DNA from: Rhodoferax sp. BAB1
Lineage (GTDB): Bacteria > Pseudomonadota > Gammaproteobacteria > Burkholderiales > Burkholderiaceae_C
Length of the DNA stretch: 64,000 bases
Direction: 5' to 3'
NCBI RefSeq assembly: GCF_013334205.1
Contig: NZ_CP054424.1
Coordinates: forward strand, 3,120,001 to 3,184,000
The notes under the pieces are model-generated. The model saw only the letters and a program-made list of their open reading frames with translations. It was not told the DNA's origin and did not search any database. Positions 40,594 through 50,348 of this stretch are shown here, one piece after another (within the stretch, counting starts at the first letter, position 1; every line of letters begins with the position of its first letter). Both the position numbers and the translations under genes were made by a program.

Positions 40594-42565
40594 AGGCCAG
40601 CTTGAAGACACTGACCGCGTGGACCAGATCCTGCGCCTGGGTCTTGAGACTGCTGGCGGCTGCGGCCATCTCCTCCACCAGGGCGGCGTTCTGCTGCGTG
40701 GCCTGGTCCATGTTCGTCACCGCCTCGCCGACCTGAGACACACCGGCGCTCTGCTCGCCGCTGGCCGCACTGATCTCGGCCATGATGTCGGTCACACGCC
40801 GGATGGCGGCCACCACCTCGTTCATGGTGGTCCCGGCCTGGTCGACCTGGGCACTGCCCTGCTCGACGCGCTGCACGCTGTCGGTGATCAGGTTCTTGAT
40901 CTCCTTGGCGGCCTCGGCGCTGCGACCGGCCAGCGAGCGCACCTCGCTGGCCACCACGGCAAAGCCCCGGCCCTGCTCGCCGGCCCGCGCGGCTTCCACC
41001 GCGGCATTGAGCGCCAGGATGTTGGTCTGGAAGGCGATACCGTCGATCACGCTGATGATGTCGTGGATCTTGCGGGCACTGTCGTTGATGCCCTTCATGG
41101 TGTCGACCACCTCGGCCACCACCTCGCCGCCCTTGACTGCCACCGTGCTGGCGCTTTGTGCCAGCTGGTTGGCCTGCTTGGCGTTGTCGGCGTTCTGGCG
41201 CACCGTGGAGCCGAGCTGCTCCATGGACGCCGCCGTTTCCTCCAGCGAACTGGCCTGGCTCTCGGTGCGCGCCGACAGGTCCTGGTTGCCCTGGGCAATC
41301 TCGGCGCTGGCGGTGGACACCGATTCGCTGCCGTGGCGCACCGTCTGCACCACCTCGGCCAGACCACTGCCGATGCGGTCCATGGACGCCATGAGCTGGC
41401 CCAGTTCGTCGCCGCGGTCGGCCTGCAGGCGCACGGTCAGGTCGCCCTGCGCCAGCGCCTGGGCCGCCTGGGTCGCCTGGCCCAGTGGCCGGATCACCAG
41501 CCGGCCGATCACGACATAAAGTGCGCCGGCGACCAGCAGCACCAGCACCCCGCCGATGAAACCGAAACGGTTGCGCAGCGTACGCACCTCTTCGCTGAAC
41601 TCTTCCACATAGGCGCCGCCCACGACCACCCACTGCCAGCCCTGAAAGTGGGTGAAGGCCGCGATCTTCTCGCGGGTCCGACTCACTCCGCCCTCGCGGT
41701 CAGCATAGGGATAGCTGGTCACGCCGTTCTTCTTGTCCAGAATGTCCTTGATGAATTCACGCCCGTCGACATCCTTGTTCCCCAACACGTTCTTGCCCTC
41801 TTCCGTCGGGTGAACCACATAGGTTCCCAGATTGGCACCCGGGCGAGCATCCAGGACATAAAAATAGCCGGACTTGCCGATCTTCATGCCGCGGATGGTG
41901 CTCTTGAGCTGGGTCAGGTAGTCGCTGTAATCGAGCCCGATGAAGGACAGGCCGACGACCTTGCCCTGCGCATCCACGATCGGGTCGTACTGGGTGATGT
42001 AGGGCTTGCCGAACAGCACGGCGGGGCCGTTATAGGTCTTGCCTTCCAGCGTGGCCTTGTAGCCCGGGTGGGCACGGTCCAGCAGGGTGCCGATGGCACG
42101 TGCTCCCTTGTCGGTCTTGAGCGAGGTCGTGACGCGGATGAAGTCGTCGCCGGTCTTGGCGAACACGGTGGCCACCGCGCCGGTGGCCTGGGTGAACTGG
42201 TCGGCCACGCTGAAGTCCATGTTCAGCACCTTGCCATCGAGCTTGAGCGTCGGGGCCGGCTTGCCGTTGACCTCGGTGATGGCCGGATCGAGCTCGAAAC
42301 GCCCGGCCAGGCGCGCCTGCAGGGCCTTGGCCAGCGCTGCCGCGCGCAGGCGCAGATCCTTGTCGGAAGCGTCGATGAGTTCGGTGATCAGCCGTGTCTT
42401 GCTGGCCACCTCCTCGCTGGCGCGTTCCTCGACCGAGCCCATCAGGGCATAGCCGATCCCGAGCACGAAGGCCAGGAAAACCGCGCCCACGACCGCCAGG
42501 ATGCTGAGGGCCAGCTTGATGGCCAGACTCAGGTCGCGCCAGCCCGTTGATTTCATCGTGCTCAT
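40592..42565 (-). CDS. Methyl-accepting chemotaxis protein with Cache sensor
   Basis: A chemoreceptor of about 657 residues. A membrane helix near residues 15-40, a periplasmic Cache_3-Cache_2 type sensor ([20 protein letters not shown] near its end), a second helix near 325-345, a HAMP domain, and the MCP signalling hairpin with the conserved tip [20 protein letters not shown]. The protein ends at VSVFKLA; its TAG stop takes its last bases from the edge of the palindromic element, so the native C-terminal tail may have been cut off. ATG at 42565 is preferred over GTG at 42574. Confidence 0.92.
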   Translation of the reverse strand: MSTMKSTGWRDLSLAIKLALSILAVVGAVFLAFVLGIGYALMGSVEERASEEVASKTRLITELIDASDKDLRLRAAALAKALQARLAGRFELDPAITEVNGKPAPTLKLDGKVLNMDFSVADQFTQATGAVATVFAKTGDDFIRVTTSLKTDKGARAIGTLLDRAHPGYKATLEGKTYNGPAVLFGKPYITQYDPIVDAQGKVVGLSFIGLDYSDYLTQLKSTIRGMKIGKSGYFYVLDARPGANLGTYVVHPTEEGKNVLGNKDVDGREFIKDILDKKNGVTSYPYADREGGVSRTREKIAAFTHFQGWQWVVVGGAYVEEFSEEVRTLRNRFGFIGGVLVLLVAGALYVVIGRLVIRPLGQATQAAQALAQGDLTVRLQADRGDELGQLMASMDRIGSGLAEVVQTVRHGSESVSTASAEIAQGNQDLSARTESQASSLEETAASMEQLGSTVRQNADNAKQANQLAQSASTVAVKGGEVVAEVVDTMKGINDSARKIHDIISVIDGIAFQTNILALNAAVEAARAGEQGRGFAVVASEVRSLAGRSAEAAKEIKNLITDSVQRVEQGSAQVDQAGTTMNEVVAAIRRVTDIMAEISAASGEQSAGVSQVGEAVTNMDQATQQNAALVEEMAAAASSLKTQAQDLVHAVSVFKLA

Positions 42566-42816
42566 GAGGACCACCTGTTTCAGGGCAAAAGGCCTTATGA
42601 GTCATTCTGCATAAGTAGGTCGCAACGGGAAAGAGGGAAAAGACCGGTATTTGCCGCAAAGTTGCCCCTCGCCAGCGCGGACTCCGGCCTTGCGGCCATG
42701 GTTGACGCTGACTGCGCGGCGCAGTACCGTTCATCCGATGCACCCGGTCGGGCGCTTGACATGCCCGGCCCCGGCCCCAACTCGACCCCAGGAAAAGTTT
42801 TCAAGAGAGTCCGCGC

Positions 42817-43638
42817 ATGCACACCATACGCCAGCCGGCCGTGGCCGGCGCCTTCTACCCCGGCCAGGCCGGAGCGCTGGCCAGCACCCTGGCCAGCCTG
42901 CTGGCGGCGGCACGTGCCGAGCAGCACAACGCCGCCACGCCTGCCTCACCCAAGGTCCTGATCGTCCCGCATGCGGGCTACATCTACTCCGGCTCCATGG
43001 CCGCACGCGCCTATGCGCAACTGGCCAGCGTGCGTGACACGGTGCGTCGCGTCGTGCTGCTGGGCCCGGTGCACCGTGTGCCGGTGCGTGGCCTGGCCCT
43101 GCCCGGATCCGAGGCCTTTGCCACACCGTTGGGGGAGATCGGGATCGACCAGGACGCGGTGGCGGCGCTCAAGTCCCTGCGCCAGGTCGTGGTGAGCCCG
43201 GCCGCCCATGCGCTGGAGCATTCGCTCGAAGTCCAGCTGCCCTTCCTGCAAAGCGTGCTGGGCCCTTTCAAGCTGTTGCCGCTGGCCGTGGGCGACGCCG
43301 AGCCGCACGAGGTGGCCCAGGTGCTGGACGCGCTGTGGGGCGGGCCGGAAACGCTCATCGTCATCAGCTCCGACCTTTCGCACTACCTGCCCTACCGCGC
43401 TGCGCAGAACATCGACAGCGAGACCGTGGAGCGCATCCTGGCCCTGGAGCCGACGCTCACGCACGAGCAGGCCTGCGGCGGCACGCCCATCAACGGCCTG
43501 CTGCTGGCCGCGCGCCGGCGCCACCTGCAGCCGCTGCTGCTGGGCCTGTGCAATTCCGGCGATACCGCCGGCGACAAACAGCGCGTGGTCGGTTATGCCG
43601 CCATCAGCTTCACGGAGCCGGTGCATGTCACGCACTGA
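42817..43638 (+). CDS. amrB: AmmeMemoRadiSam system protein B (MEMO1 family)
   Basis: A 273-residue MEMO-family protein. Candidate metal or active-site residues are seen in IVPHAGYIYSGSMAARAYA, LLGPVHRV, ISSDLSHYLP and LCNSGDTAGDKQ. The fold is related to extradiol dioxygenases and LigB. It is the first gene of a tight trio with AMMECR1-like and radical SAM genes; the stop codon overlaps the next gene by 14 bases. The system is widely conserved, and to my knowledge its reaction is not defined. A 240-base upstream gap should hold the promoter. Confidence 0.92.
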   Translation: MHTIRQPAVAGAFYPGQAGALASTLASLLAAARAEQHNAATPASPKVLIVPHAGYIYSGSMAARAYAQLASVRDTVRRVVLLGPVHRVPVRGLALPGSEAFATPLGEIGIDQDAVAALKSLRQVVVSPAAHALEHSLEVQLPFLQSVLGPFKLLPLAVGDAEPHEVAQVLDALWGGPETLIVISSDLSHYLPYRAAQNIDSETVERILALEPTLTHEQACGGTPINGLLLAARRRHLQPLLLGLCNSGDTAGDKQRVVGYAAISFTEPVHVTH

Positions 43639-44197
43639 CGCACCGCAGGGCAGGGTGCTGCTGCCGCTGGCGCGCGCCGCCATCATGCAGGCGTTCGGCC
43701 GCAGCCACGCGGCCAATGACACGGCGCCCTGGCTGCGCGAGCCTGGCGCCTGTTTCGTCACGCTCACGCAGGACGAGCAGCTGCGCGGCTGCATCGGCAC
43801 GCTGCAGCCACACCGCCCCTTGCTGGTGGATGTGCGCGCCAATGCCCTGGCCGCCGCCTTCCACGACCCGCGCTTTGCGCCGCTGGCAGAGCGCGAACTG
43901 GAGCGCACCGAAGTGGAAGTCTCCCTGCTCTCGCCCATGCAGGCGCTGGACTTCGGCAGCGAGGCCGAAGCGCTGGCGCAGTTGCGCCCCGGCGTGGACG
44001 GTGTGGTGTTCCAGTTCGGATCGCGACGCAGCACCTTCCTGCCCCAGGTATGGGAGCAGTTGCCCGCGGTGGACGACTTCATGGCCCACCTGAAGCGCAA
44101 GGCCGGCCTGCCCACCAGCTTCTGGCATGAGGAAGTCCGTCTGCAACGCTACACGGTGAGCAAGTGGAAAGAGGGCGAGTTCGCGCTCGCGCACTGA
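43625..44197 (+). CDS. amrA: AmmeMemoRadiSam system protein A (AMMECR1 domain)
   Basis: A 190-residue AMMECR1-domain protein. The family signature LRGCIGT is present in QLRGCIGTLQPHRPLL. The start ATG at 43625 overlaps the end of amrB, and the stop is one base before amrS, so all three are coupled. The human homologue is of unclear function; the bacterial protein is thought to be a partner of the radical SAM enzyme. A conserved Cys within LRGCIG is a candidate nucleophile. Confidence 0.92.
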   Translation: MSRTDAPQGRVLLPLARAAIMQAFGRSHAANDTAPWLREPGACFVTLTQDEQLRGCIGTLQPHRPLLVDVRANALAAAFHDPRFAPLAERELERTEVEVSLLSPMQALDFGSEAEALAQLRPGVDGVVFQFGSRRSTFLPQVWEQLPAVDDFMAHLKRKAGLPTSFWHEEVRLQRYTVSKWKEGEFALAH

Positions 44198-44198
44198 G

Positions 44199-45287
44199 AT
44201 GGGTGCAAGAGACGACATCGACGCCTACCCGGCCCGCTGGTGGCACGCCATCGAGGACGGCCGCCTGCAGTGCGACCTGTGCCCGCGCGACTGCAAGCTG
44301 CACGCGGGCCAGCGCGGCGCCTGCTTCGTGCGCATGCGCGAGGGGGATCGCATGATCCTGACCACGTATGGACGTTCGTCCGGGTTTTGCATCGACCCGA
44401 TCGAGAAGAAGCCGCTGAACCACTACTACCCCGGCAGCAGCGTGCTGTCCTTCGGCACCGCCGGCTGCAACCTGGCCTGCAAGTTCTGCCAGAACTGGGA
44501 CATCAGCAAATCGCGCGACATGGACCGCCTGATGGACCAGGCCTCGCCGCAAGCCATTGCACAGGCTGCTGCGGAATCGGGCTGCCGCAGCGTGGCCTTC
44601 ACCTACAACGACCCGGTGATCTTTGCCGAATACGCCATGGACGTGGCCGATGCCTGCCACGCGCGCGGCGTGCAGACGGTGGCGGTGACCGCCGGCTACA
44701 TGCACGACCAGGCACGGCGCGAGTTCTACGCCAAGATGGACGCCGCCAACGTGGACCTGAAGGCCTTCAGCGACGACTTCTATTTCAGGCTGACCGGCTC
44801 GCACCTGCAGCCGGTGCTCGACACCCTCGTCTACCTGAGGCACGAAACCCAGGTCTGGTTCGAGATCACCACCCTGCTGATCCCCGGCCACAACGACAGC
44901 GACGAGGAGATCACGGCCATGAGCCGCTGGATCATGCGCGAGCTCGGTCCGGACGTGCCGCTGCACTTCACCGCCTTCCACCCGGACCACAAGATGCCGG
45001 ACGTGCCGGCCACGCCGGCGTCCACCCTGATCCGGGCCCGCCGCATCGCCCTGGACCACGGCCTGCACTACGTCTACACCGGCAATGTGCGCAACGCGGA
45101 AGGCGACACCACCTTCTGCCCGCACTGCCGCCAGTCGCTGATCGAGCGTGACTGGCACCGGATCGCCAATTACCGCCTCAGGCCCGACGGCCGCTGCCCG
45201 CATTGCGACACGGCGATCGCCGGGCGCTTTGCAGAACAGGCCGGCAACTTCGGCCGGCGACGCATTCCGATCGCGATCGGGGCCTAG
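44199..45287 (+). CDS. amrS: AmmeMemoRadiSam system radical SAM enzyme
   Basis: A 362-residue radical SAM protein. The 4Fe-4S cysteines are Cys90, Cys94 and Cys97 in AGCNLACKFCQNW. An N-terminal cysteine set (CDLCPRDCKLH) and a C-terminal pair of CPHC motifs suggest extra metal sites. It resembles pyruvate formate-lyase activating enzymes but no pfl-type gene is near. Its partners are the MEMO and AMMECR1 proteins encoded just before it. The reaction is unknown. Confidence 0.93.
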   Translation: MGARDDIDAYPARWWHAIEDGRLQCDLCPRDCKLHAGQRGACFVRMREGDRMILTTYGRSSGFCIDPIEKKPLNHYYPGSSVLSFGTAGCNLACKFCQNWDISKSRDMDRLMDQASPQAIAQAAAESGCRSVAFTYNDPVIFAEYAMDVADACHARGVQTVAVTAGYMHDQARREFYAKMDAANVDLKAFSDDFYFRLTGSHLQPVLDTLVYLRHETQVWFEITTLLIPGHNDSDEEITAMSRWIMRELGPDVPLHFTAFHPDHKMPDVPATPASTLIRARRIALDHGLHYVYTGNVRNAEGDTTFCPHCRQSLIERDWHRIANYRLRPDGRCPHCDTAIAGRFAEQAGNFGRRRIPIAIGA

Positions 45288-45297
45288 GAGCATGACC

Positions 45298-45939
45298 ATG
45301 CCCATACAGGAACTGCTGCGCATCCCGGCCGACGACGTGCACATCGAGGGCATGCTGGAGCTGCCGGCGAACGCCCGCGGTTTGGTGCTGTTCGCGCACG
45401 GCAGCGGCAGCAGCCGGCACAGCCCGCGCAACAACCACGTGGCCAGGATGCTGCATGCACGGGGCAGCGGCACGCTGCTGCTGGATCTGCTCACGCTGAG
45501 CGAGGACCTGGATTACCACACGCGCTTCGACATCAGCCTGCTGACGCACCGCCTGCTGGTGGCGAGTGCCTATGTCATGCAACACACGCCGGCCAGCCGC
45601 CACCTGCCCATCGGCTATTTCGGTGCCAGTACCGGCGCTGCGGCCGCCTTGCAGGCCGCAGCCGCCCTGGGCGATGAGGTGCAGGCCGTGGTCTCGCGCG
45701 GCGGCCGCGCCGACCTGGCCGGCGCGCACGAACTGGCCAAGGTACGTGCCCCCACCCTGCTGCTGGTGGGGGAAGCCGACAGCGAGGTGCTGCAGCTCAA
45801 TCGCGTGGCCTACGCGAAGCTGCAGTGCGAGAAGGAACTGTCGGTGATCCCGGACGCCACCCATCTCTTCGAGGAGCCGGGCGCGCTGGACGAGGTGGCG
45901 CGCCAGGCCGCCGACTGGTTCGGCAGGCACTGGAAATAA
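45298..45939 (+). CDS. Alpha/beta hydrolase (dienelactone hydrolase-like)
   Basis: A 213-residue hydrolase. The oxyanion region is LVLFAHGSGSSRHSPRN, the nucleophile region is IGYFGASTGAAAAL and the catalytic His is near DATHLFEEP. The nucleophile motif reads GxSxG as GASTG. The start at 45298 has AGGAG 7 bases upstream; an earlier ATG at 45292 is too close to it. It follows amrS by 10 bases and may share the transcript. Such genes are commonly paired with phosphoribosyltransferase genes like the convergent one that follows. Confidence 0.82.
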   Translation: MPIQELLRIPADDVHIEGMLELPANARGLVLFAHGSGSSRHSPRNNHVARMLHARGSGTLLLDLLTLSEDLDYHTRFDISLLTHRLLVASAYVMQHTPASRHLPIGYFGASTGAAAALQAAAALGDEVQAVVSRGGRADLAGAHELAKVRAPTLLLVGEADSEVLQLNRVAYAKLQCEKELSVIPDATHLFEEPGALDEVARQAADWFGRHWK

Positions 45940-45943
45940 GCCT

Positions 45944-46564
45944 TTAATCCTTCAGCAGCGCGATCACTTCCTCGTCTTCCACCTGCTGGAAATCCTGGTA
46001 GAACTGGCCCACGGCCTGGAACCACTCGGGCGTTTCCAGGCACACCACCTCATCCGCCAGCGTCCGCACTTTCTCCAGCGTGTCGGGCGGGGCCACCGGC
46101 ACGGCACACACCAGTTTGGCTGGCTTCTGCTGGCGCAGCCCGTGCAAGGCCGCGATCATGGTGGCGCCGGTGGCCAGGCCGTCGTCGACCACGATCACGG
46201 TGCGGCCGGCCGGCTTGATGTGCGCGCGCAAGGGGGTGTACTGGGCGCGACGCTGGCGTATCGTCTCCAATTGCCTGCGCTTTTCCGCTTCGATGTGTTG
46301 AGCATCGGCCCCGGTACTGGCGGCAAAGGGGGCGGTATAGGTCCAGCCGCTTTCGTCCACCGAGCCGATCGCCAGTTCGGGCTGGCCGGGCGCGCGCAGC
46401 TTGCGCACCAGCACCACGTCGAAATCGCCCTTCAGGCGCTCGGCTATGAGCCTGGCCATGGGCACGGCACCGCGCGGGATGGCCAGCACCAGCGGATGCT
46501 GGCCCCGGTAGGCCGCGAGTGCGACGGCCAATTGCTCGGCAGCTTGAATTCGGTCACGGAACAT
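45944..46564 (-). CDS. Phosphoribosyltransferase family protein
   Basis: A 206-residue type I phosphoribosyltransferase. The PRPP-binding loop is VIVVDDGLATGATM and an N-terminal loop reads AIPRGAVPMARLIAERL. Substrate is unknown. It is convergent with the alpha/beta hydrolase gene (4 bases apart), a pair that is often fused or adjacent in other bacteria, and divergent from arginase. No transmembrane segment. Confidence 0.87.
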   Translation of the reverse strand: MFRDRIQAAEQLAVALAAYRGQHPLVLAIPRGAVPMARLIAERLKGDFDVVLVRKLRAPGQPELAIGSVDESGWTYTAPFAASTGADAQHIEAEKRRQLETIRQRRAQYTPLRAHIKPAGRTVIVVDDGLATGATMIAALHGLRQQKPAKLVCAVPVAPPDTLEKVRTLADEVVCLETPEWFQAVGQFYQDFQQVEDEEVIALLKD

Positions 46565-46588
46565 GACTGTCTCCCGCAGAATGGCACC

Positions 46589-47536
46589 ATGCCGCCGCTA
46601 TTGAAGCACGAGATCGAACTCATCGGGGCCCCGTGTGATGCCGGGGCCAGCGTGGCGGGCGCCCGCCTGGGGCCCGGTGCACTGCGCGAGGCGGGGCTGG
46701 TCACGCGTTTGCTGGCACAGGGCTGCGCCGTGCACGATACCGGTGACCTGGACGGCCCCTCAGCGCCTGCGCAGACGGTGATCGAGGGCTACCGCAACCT
46801 CGCAGAAGTCACGGCCTGGAACCGGGCCGTGCACGATGCCGTGACGCTGGCGCTGAACCGGGGACGCCTGCCCCTGCTGCTGGGTGGTGACCACAGCCTG
46901 GCCATCGGCTCCATCAGCGCCGTGGCGCGACAGTGCCGCAACACCGGTCGGCCCTTGCGCGTGCTCTGGTTCGACGCCCATGCCGACTGCAACAGCCGCC
47001 GCACCAGCCCCAGCGCCAATCTGCACGGCATGCCGGTGGCCTGTCTGTGCGGGGTGGGGCCCATGGCGCTGACCGGCCTGACCGGCCAGGTGCCGGCGCT
47101 GGCCCCGGCGCAACTGCGCCTGATCGGCGTACGCAGCGTGGACCCCGGCGAGGCGCAGCTGGTGCAGCGCCTGGGGCTGGAGGTCACCGGCATGGACACC
47201 TTGCGCACGGCGGGCGCGGACGCCGTGATGGCGCACGCGCTGGAAGCGCTGCCGGCAGACGCACATCTGCATGTCAGCCTGGACCTGGACTTCCTGGACC
47301 CCGCCGTCGCGCCCGGCACGGGCACGGTGGTGGCCGGTGGCGCGAGCCTGGAACAGGCCCGCTCATGCCTGCAGTGGATCGCCCGCAGCGGCCGGCTGGG
47401 CTCACTGGACGTGATGGAACTCAACCCGTCGCTGGATCAGAACCAGCAGACCGTTCGCCATGCGGTCGATCTCATCGCCGAACTGCTGGCTACGGGTCCG
47501 GCCCGCCGCGCGTCAGGCGATTTCGGCCGGGCGTGA
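46589..47536 (+). CDS. rocF: Arginase
   Basis: A 315-residue arginase/ureohydrolase that converts arginine to ornithine and urea. The manganese ligands are visible in LLLGGDHSLAIGS, WFDAHADCN and SLDLDFLDPAVAPG. The Asn/Ser pattern after DAHAD (CNSRRTSPSANLHGMP) fits arginase better than agmatinase. The start at 46589 (MPPLLKHEIELIG) is the first good ATG. Its 3' end overlaps the convergent GGDEF-EAL gene by 24 bases. Confidence 0.9.
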   Translation: MPPLLKHEIELIGAPCDAGASVAGARLGPGALREAGLVTRLLAQGCAVHDTGDLDGPSAPAQTVIEGYRNLAEVTAWNRAVHDAVTLALNRGRLPLLLGGDHSLAIGSISAVARQCRNTGRPLRVLWFDAHADCNSRRTSPSANLHGMPVACLCGVGPMALTGLTGQVPALAPAQLRLIGVRSVDPGEAQLVQRLGLEVTGMDTLRTAGADAVMAHALEALPADAHLHVSLDLDFLDPAVAPGTGTVVAGGASLEQARSCLQWIARSGRLGSLDVMELNPSLDQNQQTVRHAVDLIAELLATGPARRASGDFGRA

Positions 47537-50332
47537 GGGGGTCATCAGCGCTTCGAGTTCGTCGGCCGTGATCGGCAGGCTGTAATGGTTGCCCTGGGCC
47601 TGCTCGCACTGCCAGATGCGCAGCAGTTCGGCCTGCTCTTCGCGCTCCACACCTTCGGCCACGACCGTCTTGCCCAGGGCATGCGCCAGCGCGATGATGG
47701 AATGCACGATGCTGCCGGCGCCGTCGTTGCGCCCCAGATCCCGGGTGAAGGCGCGGTCGATCTTGAGGATGTCGATCGGCAGGCGCTGCAGGTAGCTCAG
47801 CGAGGAGTAGCCGGTGCCGAAATCGTCCAGCGCGATGACCACGCCGGTCCGCTTGATCTGGCCGAGCTGCTCGCCCACCGCTTCGATGTTGTCGATCAGC
47901 GTGCCCTCGGTGACCTCGAGTTCGAGGGCTGCCGGCACCACGCCGCTGGCCTGCAGCGCCTGCTGCACCCGCTGGCCCAGGCGTCCCGACTTGAGCTGGC
48001 GGCCCGAGACATTGACGGACAGGGTGATGCGGTAACCCGCCGCCTGCCAGTGCCCCAGCTGCTCGCAGACCTGGTCCAGCACCCAGCCCCCGATCTCGTC
48101 GATCAGCCCGACCTCCTCGGCCAGCGGGATGAACTTCTCGGGACTGACCCAGCCCAGCTCCGGATGAAACCAGCGCAGCAGCGCCTCGGCGCCCGAGAGC
48201 TGGCCGTCGCTCAACCGCACACGCGGCTGGTAACGCAGCGAGAGCTGGCCGCGCGCGATGGCCTGTCGCAGCTCGCGCTCCAGCACGGACTGCTCCTGCT
48301 GGGCGAGGTTCATGCTCTCCTCGAAGAAGATGACGCGCCCGCGCCCTGTCGCCTTGCCCCGGTACATGGCCATGTCGGCCTTCTTGAGCAGTTCCGGCGC
48401 AAGGCTGCCGTCGTCCGGGAAGATGGCCACGCCGATGCTCGCGCTCAGGTAGCTGGTGCTGCCGTCGATCATGAAGGGCTCGGCCAGCAGACCCAGCATC
48501 TCGCTGGCCAGGCGGGCCGCCTGCTGCGCCTGGCCCAGGCTGGGCAGCAACACGACGAACTCGTCGCCCCCCAGGCGGGCCACGGTGTCGCCTTCGCGCG
48601 TGCAGGAGCTCAGGCGCTCGGCCACCTGGCACAGCAGGCGGTCACCGCCCTCGTGCCCCAGGCTGTCATTGATCTTCTTGAAGCGGTCCAGGTCGATGAA
48701 CAGCACGGCCAGCTGTTTGCCATTGCGCCGCGTGTGGGCCATCTCCTGGTTCAGGCGCTCGAGCAGCAAGGGCCGGTTGGGCAGGCCGGTCAGGGCATCG
48801 TGGTAGGCGCGGAACTTGAGCTGCTCGTCACGCGCATGGGCCGCCAGGGCCACGCCGATGCGGTTGACCAGGTCGCGCGCCTGCTGCACCAGCTCGTTGC
48901 TGAATTCGCGCGGCTCCAGCAGGCCGATGGCCAGCAAGCCGCTGACCTTCTCGTCCCAGAAGATGGGCAGCACCAGGATGCGCCGTGCGCCGGCGTCGGC
49001 CACCATGGACAGGAAGTCCGGCAGCTCGCCGCCGCCCACCTCGAACCACATACCGTCGTAGTCGCGCGCCAGCTGCTCCAGCAGCCAGGGCTCCAGCTTG
49101 CTGGGCACCTTGGACGTCATCTCCTGCTCGCCGGCATAGAGATGCACGATGCCGAAGTCCGCGGCCTGCTGGTCGAACACCACCATGCTGGTCACGGCCT
49201 TCGGCCAGAGCTCGTGCAGGCGCTCCTGGACGCGGGTGATGATCTGCTCCATGTCCACGCGCGCGAGGATTTCGTGATCGATCTCGGCCAGCGCGCGCAG
49301 CGTGCCGATCTGCCGACCCAGGCGCGCGGCCATCTTGTTGAGCGCCTGCGCCAGCTGGCCGAACTCGTCGTCGCGCCGCACCAGCACGGGCTGATTGAAC
49401 TCCTCGTGCGCGATGCGTCGCGTGCCGTCGATCAGCCGCTCCAGCGGGATCAGCATGCGCCGCAACTGTACCCCGCTGAGCAGCGCCACCAGCAGCAGGG
49501 TCAGCAGGATGATGCCGAGAAAGACATAGGCCAGCTGGCCCCAGCCGGCATCACTCGCACCCTGCGGGCGCAGCGTGATGACGGCCCAGTCATCGACCGC
49601 GAAGCGCGCGCGCAGGAACAGAGCGCGTGTATTGAACTGCCAGGCATCGCTGACACCCGTGGTCCGCGCCTGCTGCTGTGCTGCGATCCCGGCGGCGACG
49701 GCCGTGAGCCGGGCCTGCGAACAGTACAGGACGTGGCCCGCGTCATCGAGCACACAGGCCTGGGTCTGATGCGCCAGGTCCTCCGCCTCGCCCCACACAT
49801 GCGCCGGCGCCAGCTCGGCCAGCAGCACGCCGCGTGCGGCCTGGGCCGGGTCGACCGCCGTGGCCAGAAAGATGCGGACGCCCGTCGCATCGGGCTGCGT
49901 GAGCAGCACGCTGTCACCGCGTGCCAGCTGGGCCAGTGCCTGGGGCTCCTGCAGCCGCTGGCCAGGCCAGGCGTCTGCCGGGCTGCCGGACAGCGCCTGC
50001 GCGTGCACATCGATGCGCTTGAACACCCGGTGCGCCTGGTCCGGGCTGGTGTCGGCCACCGCCAGCCCCTGGCGCAGGCCGGCGGCCTGCACGCTGAGCA
50101 TGAAATGCGCACCCAGCAGACGCTCGTACAGGCCGCTGGCGTAGTTGCCGCCTTCCAGCGCCAGCTGGCGGCTCACGTGCTGCTGGTCCATATTGCGCAT
50201 GTGCCCGTAGGCCAGCACGGCCAGCAGCACGGCCGGCACCAGGGCCGACAGCAGGAACAGCAGGAACACACGCCGCGCCACCCGGCTGCGCAGGAACAGG
50301 CCCTGGATGGGGAGTTTCAGCAGGGGGAACAT
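47513..50332 (-). CDS. GGDEF-EAL protein with periplasmic sensor, HAMP and GAF domains
   Basis: A 939-residue membrane protein. A membrane helix at about residues 20-45, a periplasmic sensory region to about 270, a second helix, HAMP (about 295-350), a GAF-like domain (about 360-510), GGDEF (intact GGDEFVVLLP) and EAL (intact EALLRW, with DDFGTGYSS). It may both make and degrade cyclic-di-GMP. The ATG at 50332 (MFPLLKLPIQGLF) follows the pseudopilin stop by 16 bases, so the two genes form an operon. The extended frame to 50392 would overlap the pseudopilin gene. Confidence 0.92.
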   Translation of the reverse strand: MFPLLKLPIQGLFLRSRVARRVFLLFLLSALVPAVLLAVLAYGHMRNMDQQHVSRQLALEGGNYASGLYERLLGAHFMLSVQAAGLRQGLAVADTSPDQAHRVFKRIDVHAQALSGSPADAWPGQRLQEPQALAQLARGDSVLLTQPDATGVRIFLATAVDPAQAARGVLLAELAPAHVWGEAEDLAHQTQACVLDDAGHVLYCSQARLTAVAAGIAAQQQARTTGVSDAWQFNTRALFLRARFAVDDWAVITLRPQGASDAGWGQLAYVFLGIILLTLLLVALLSGVQLRRMLIPLERLIDGTRRIAHEEFNQPVLVRRDDEFGQLAQALNKMAARLGRQIGTLRALAEIDHEILARVDMEQIITRVQERLHELWPKAVTSMVVFDQQAADFGIVHLYAGEQEMTSKVPSKLEPWLLEQLARDYDGMWFEVGGGELPDFLSMVADAGARRILVLPIFWDEKVSGLLAIGLLEPREFSNELVQQARDLVNRIGVALAAHARDEQLKFRAYHDALTGLPNRPLLLERLNQEMAHTRRNGKQLAVLFIDLDRFKKINDSLGHEGGDRLLCQVAERLSSCTREGDTVARLGGDEFVVLLPSLGQAQQAARLASEMLGLLAEPFMIDGSTSYLSASIGVAIFPDDGSLAPELLKKADMAMYRGKATGRGRVIFFEESMNLAQQEQSVLERELRQAIARGQLSLRYQPRVRLSDGQLSGAEALLRWFHPELGWVSPEKFIPLAEEVGLIDEIGGWVLDQVCEQLGHWQAAGYRITLSVNVSGRQLKSGRLGQRVQQALQASGVVPAALELEVTEGTLIDNIEAVGEQLGQIKRTGVVIALDDFGTGYSSLSYLQRLPIDILKIDRAFTRDLGRNDGAGSIVHSIIALAHALGKTVVAEGVEREEQAELLRIWQCEQAQGNHYSLPITADELEALMTPSRPAEIA

Positions 50333-50348
50333 GATGGTCGCAGCGCGC

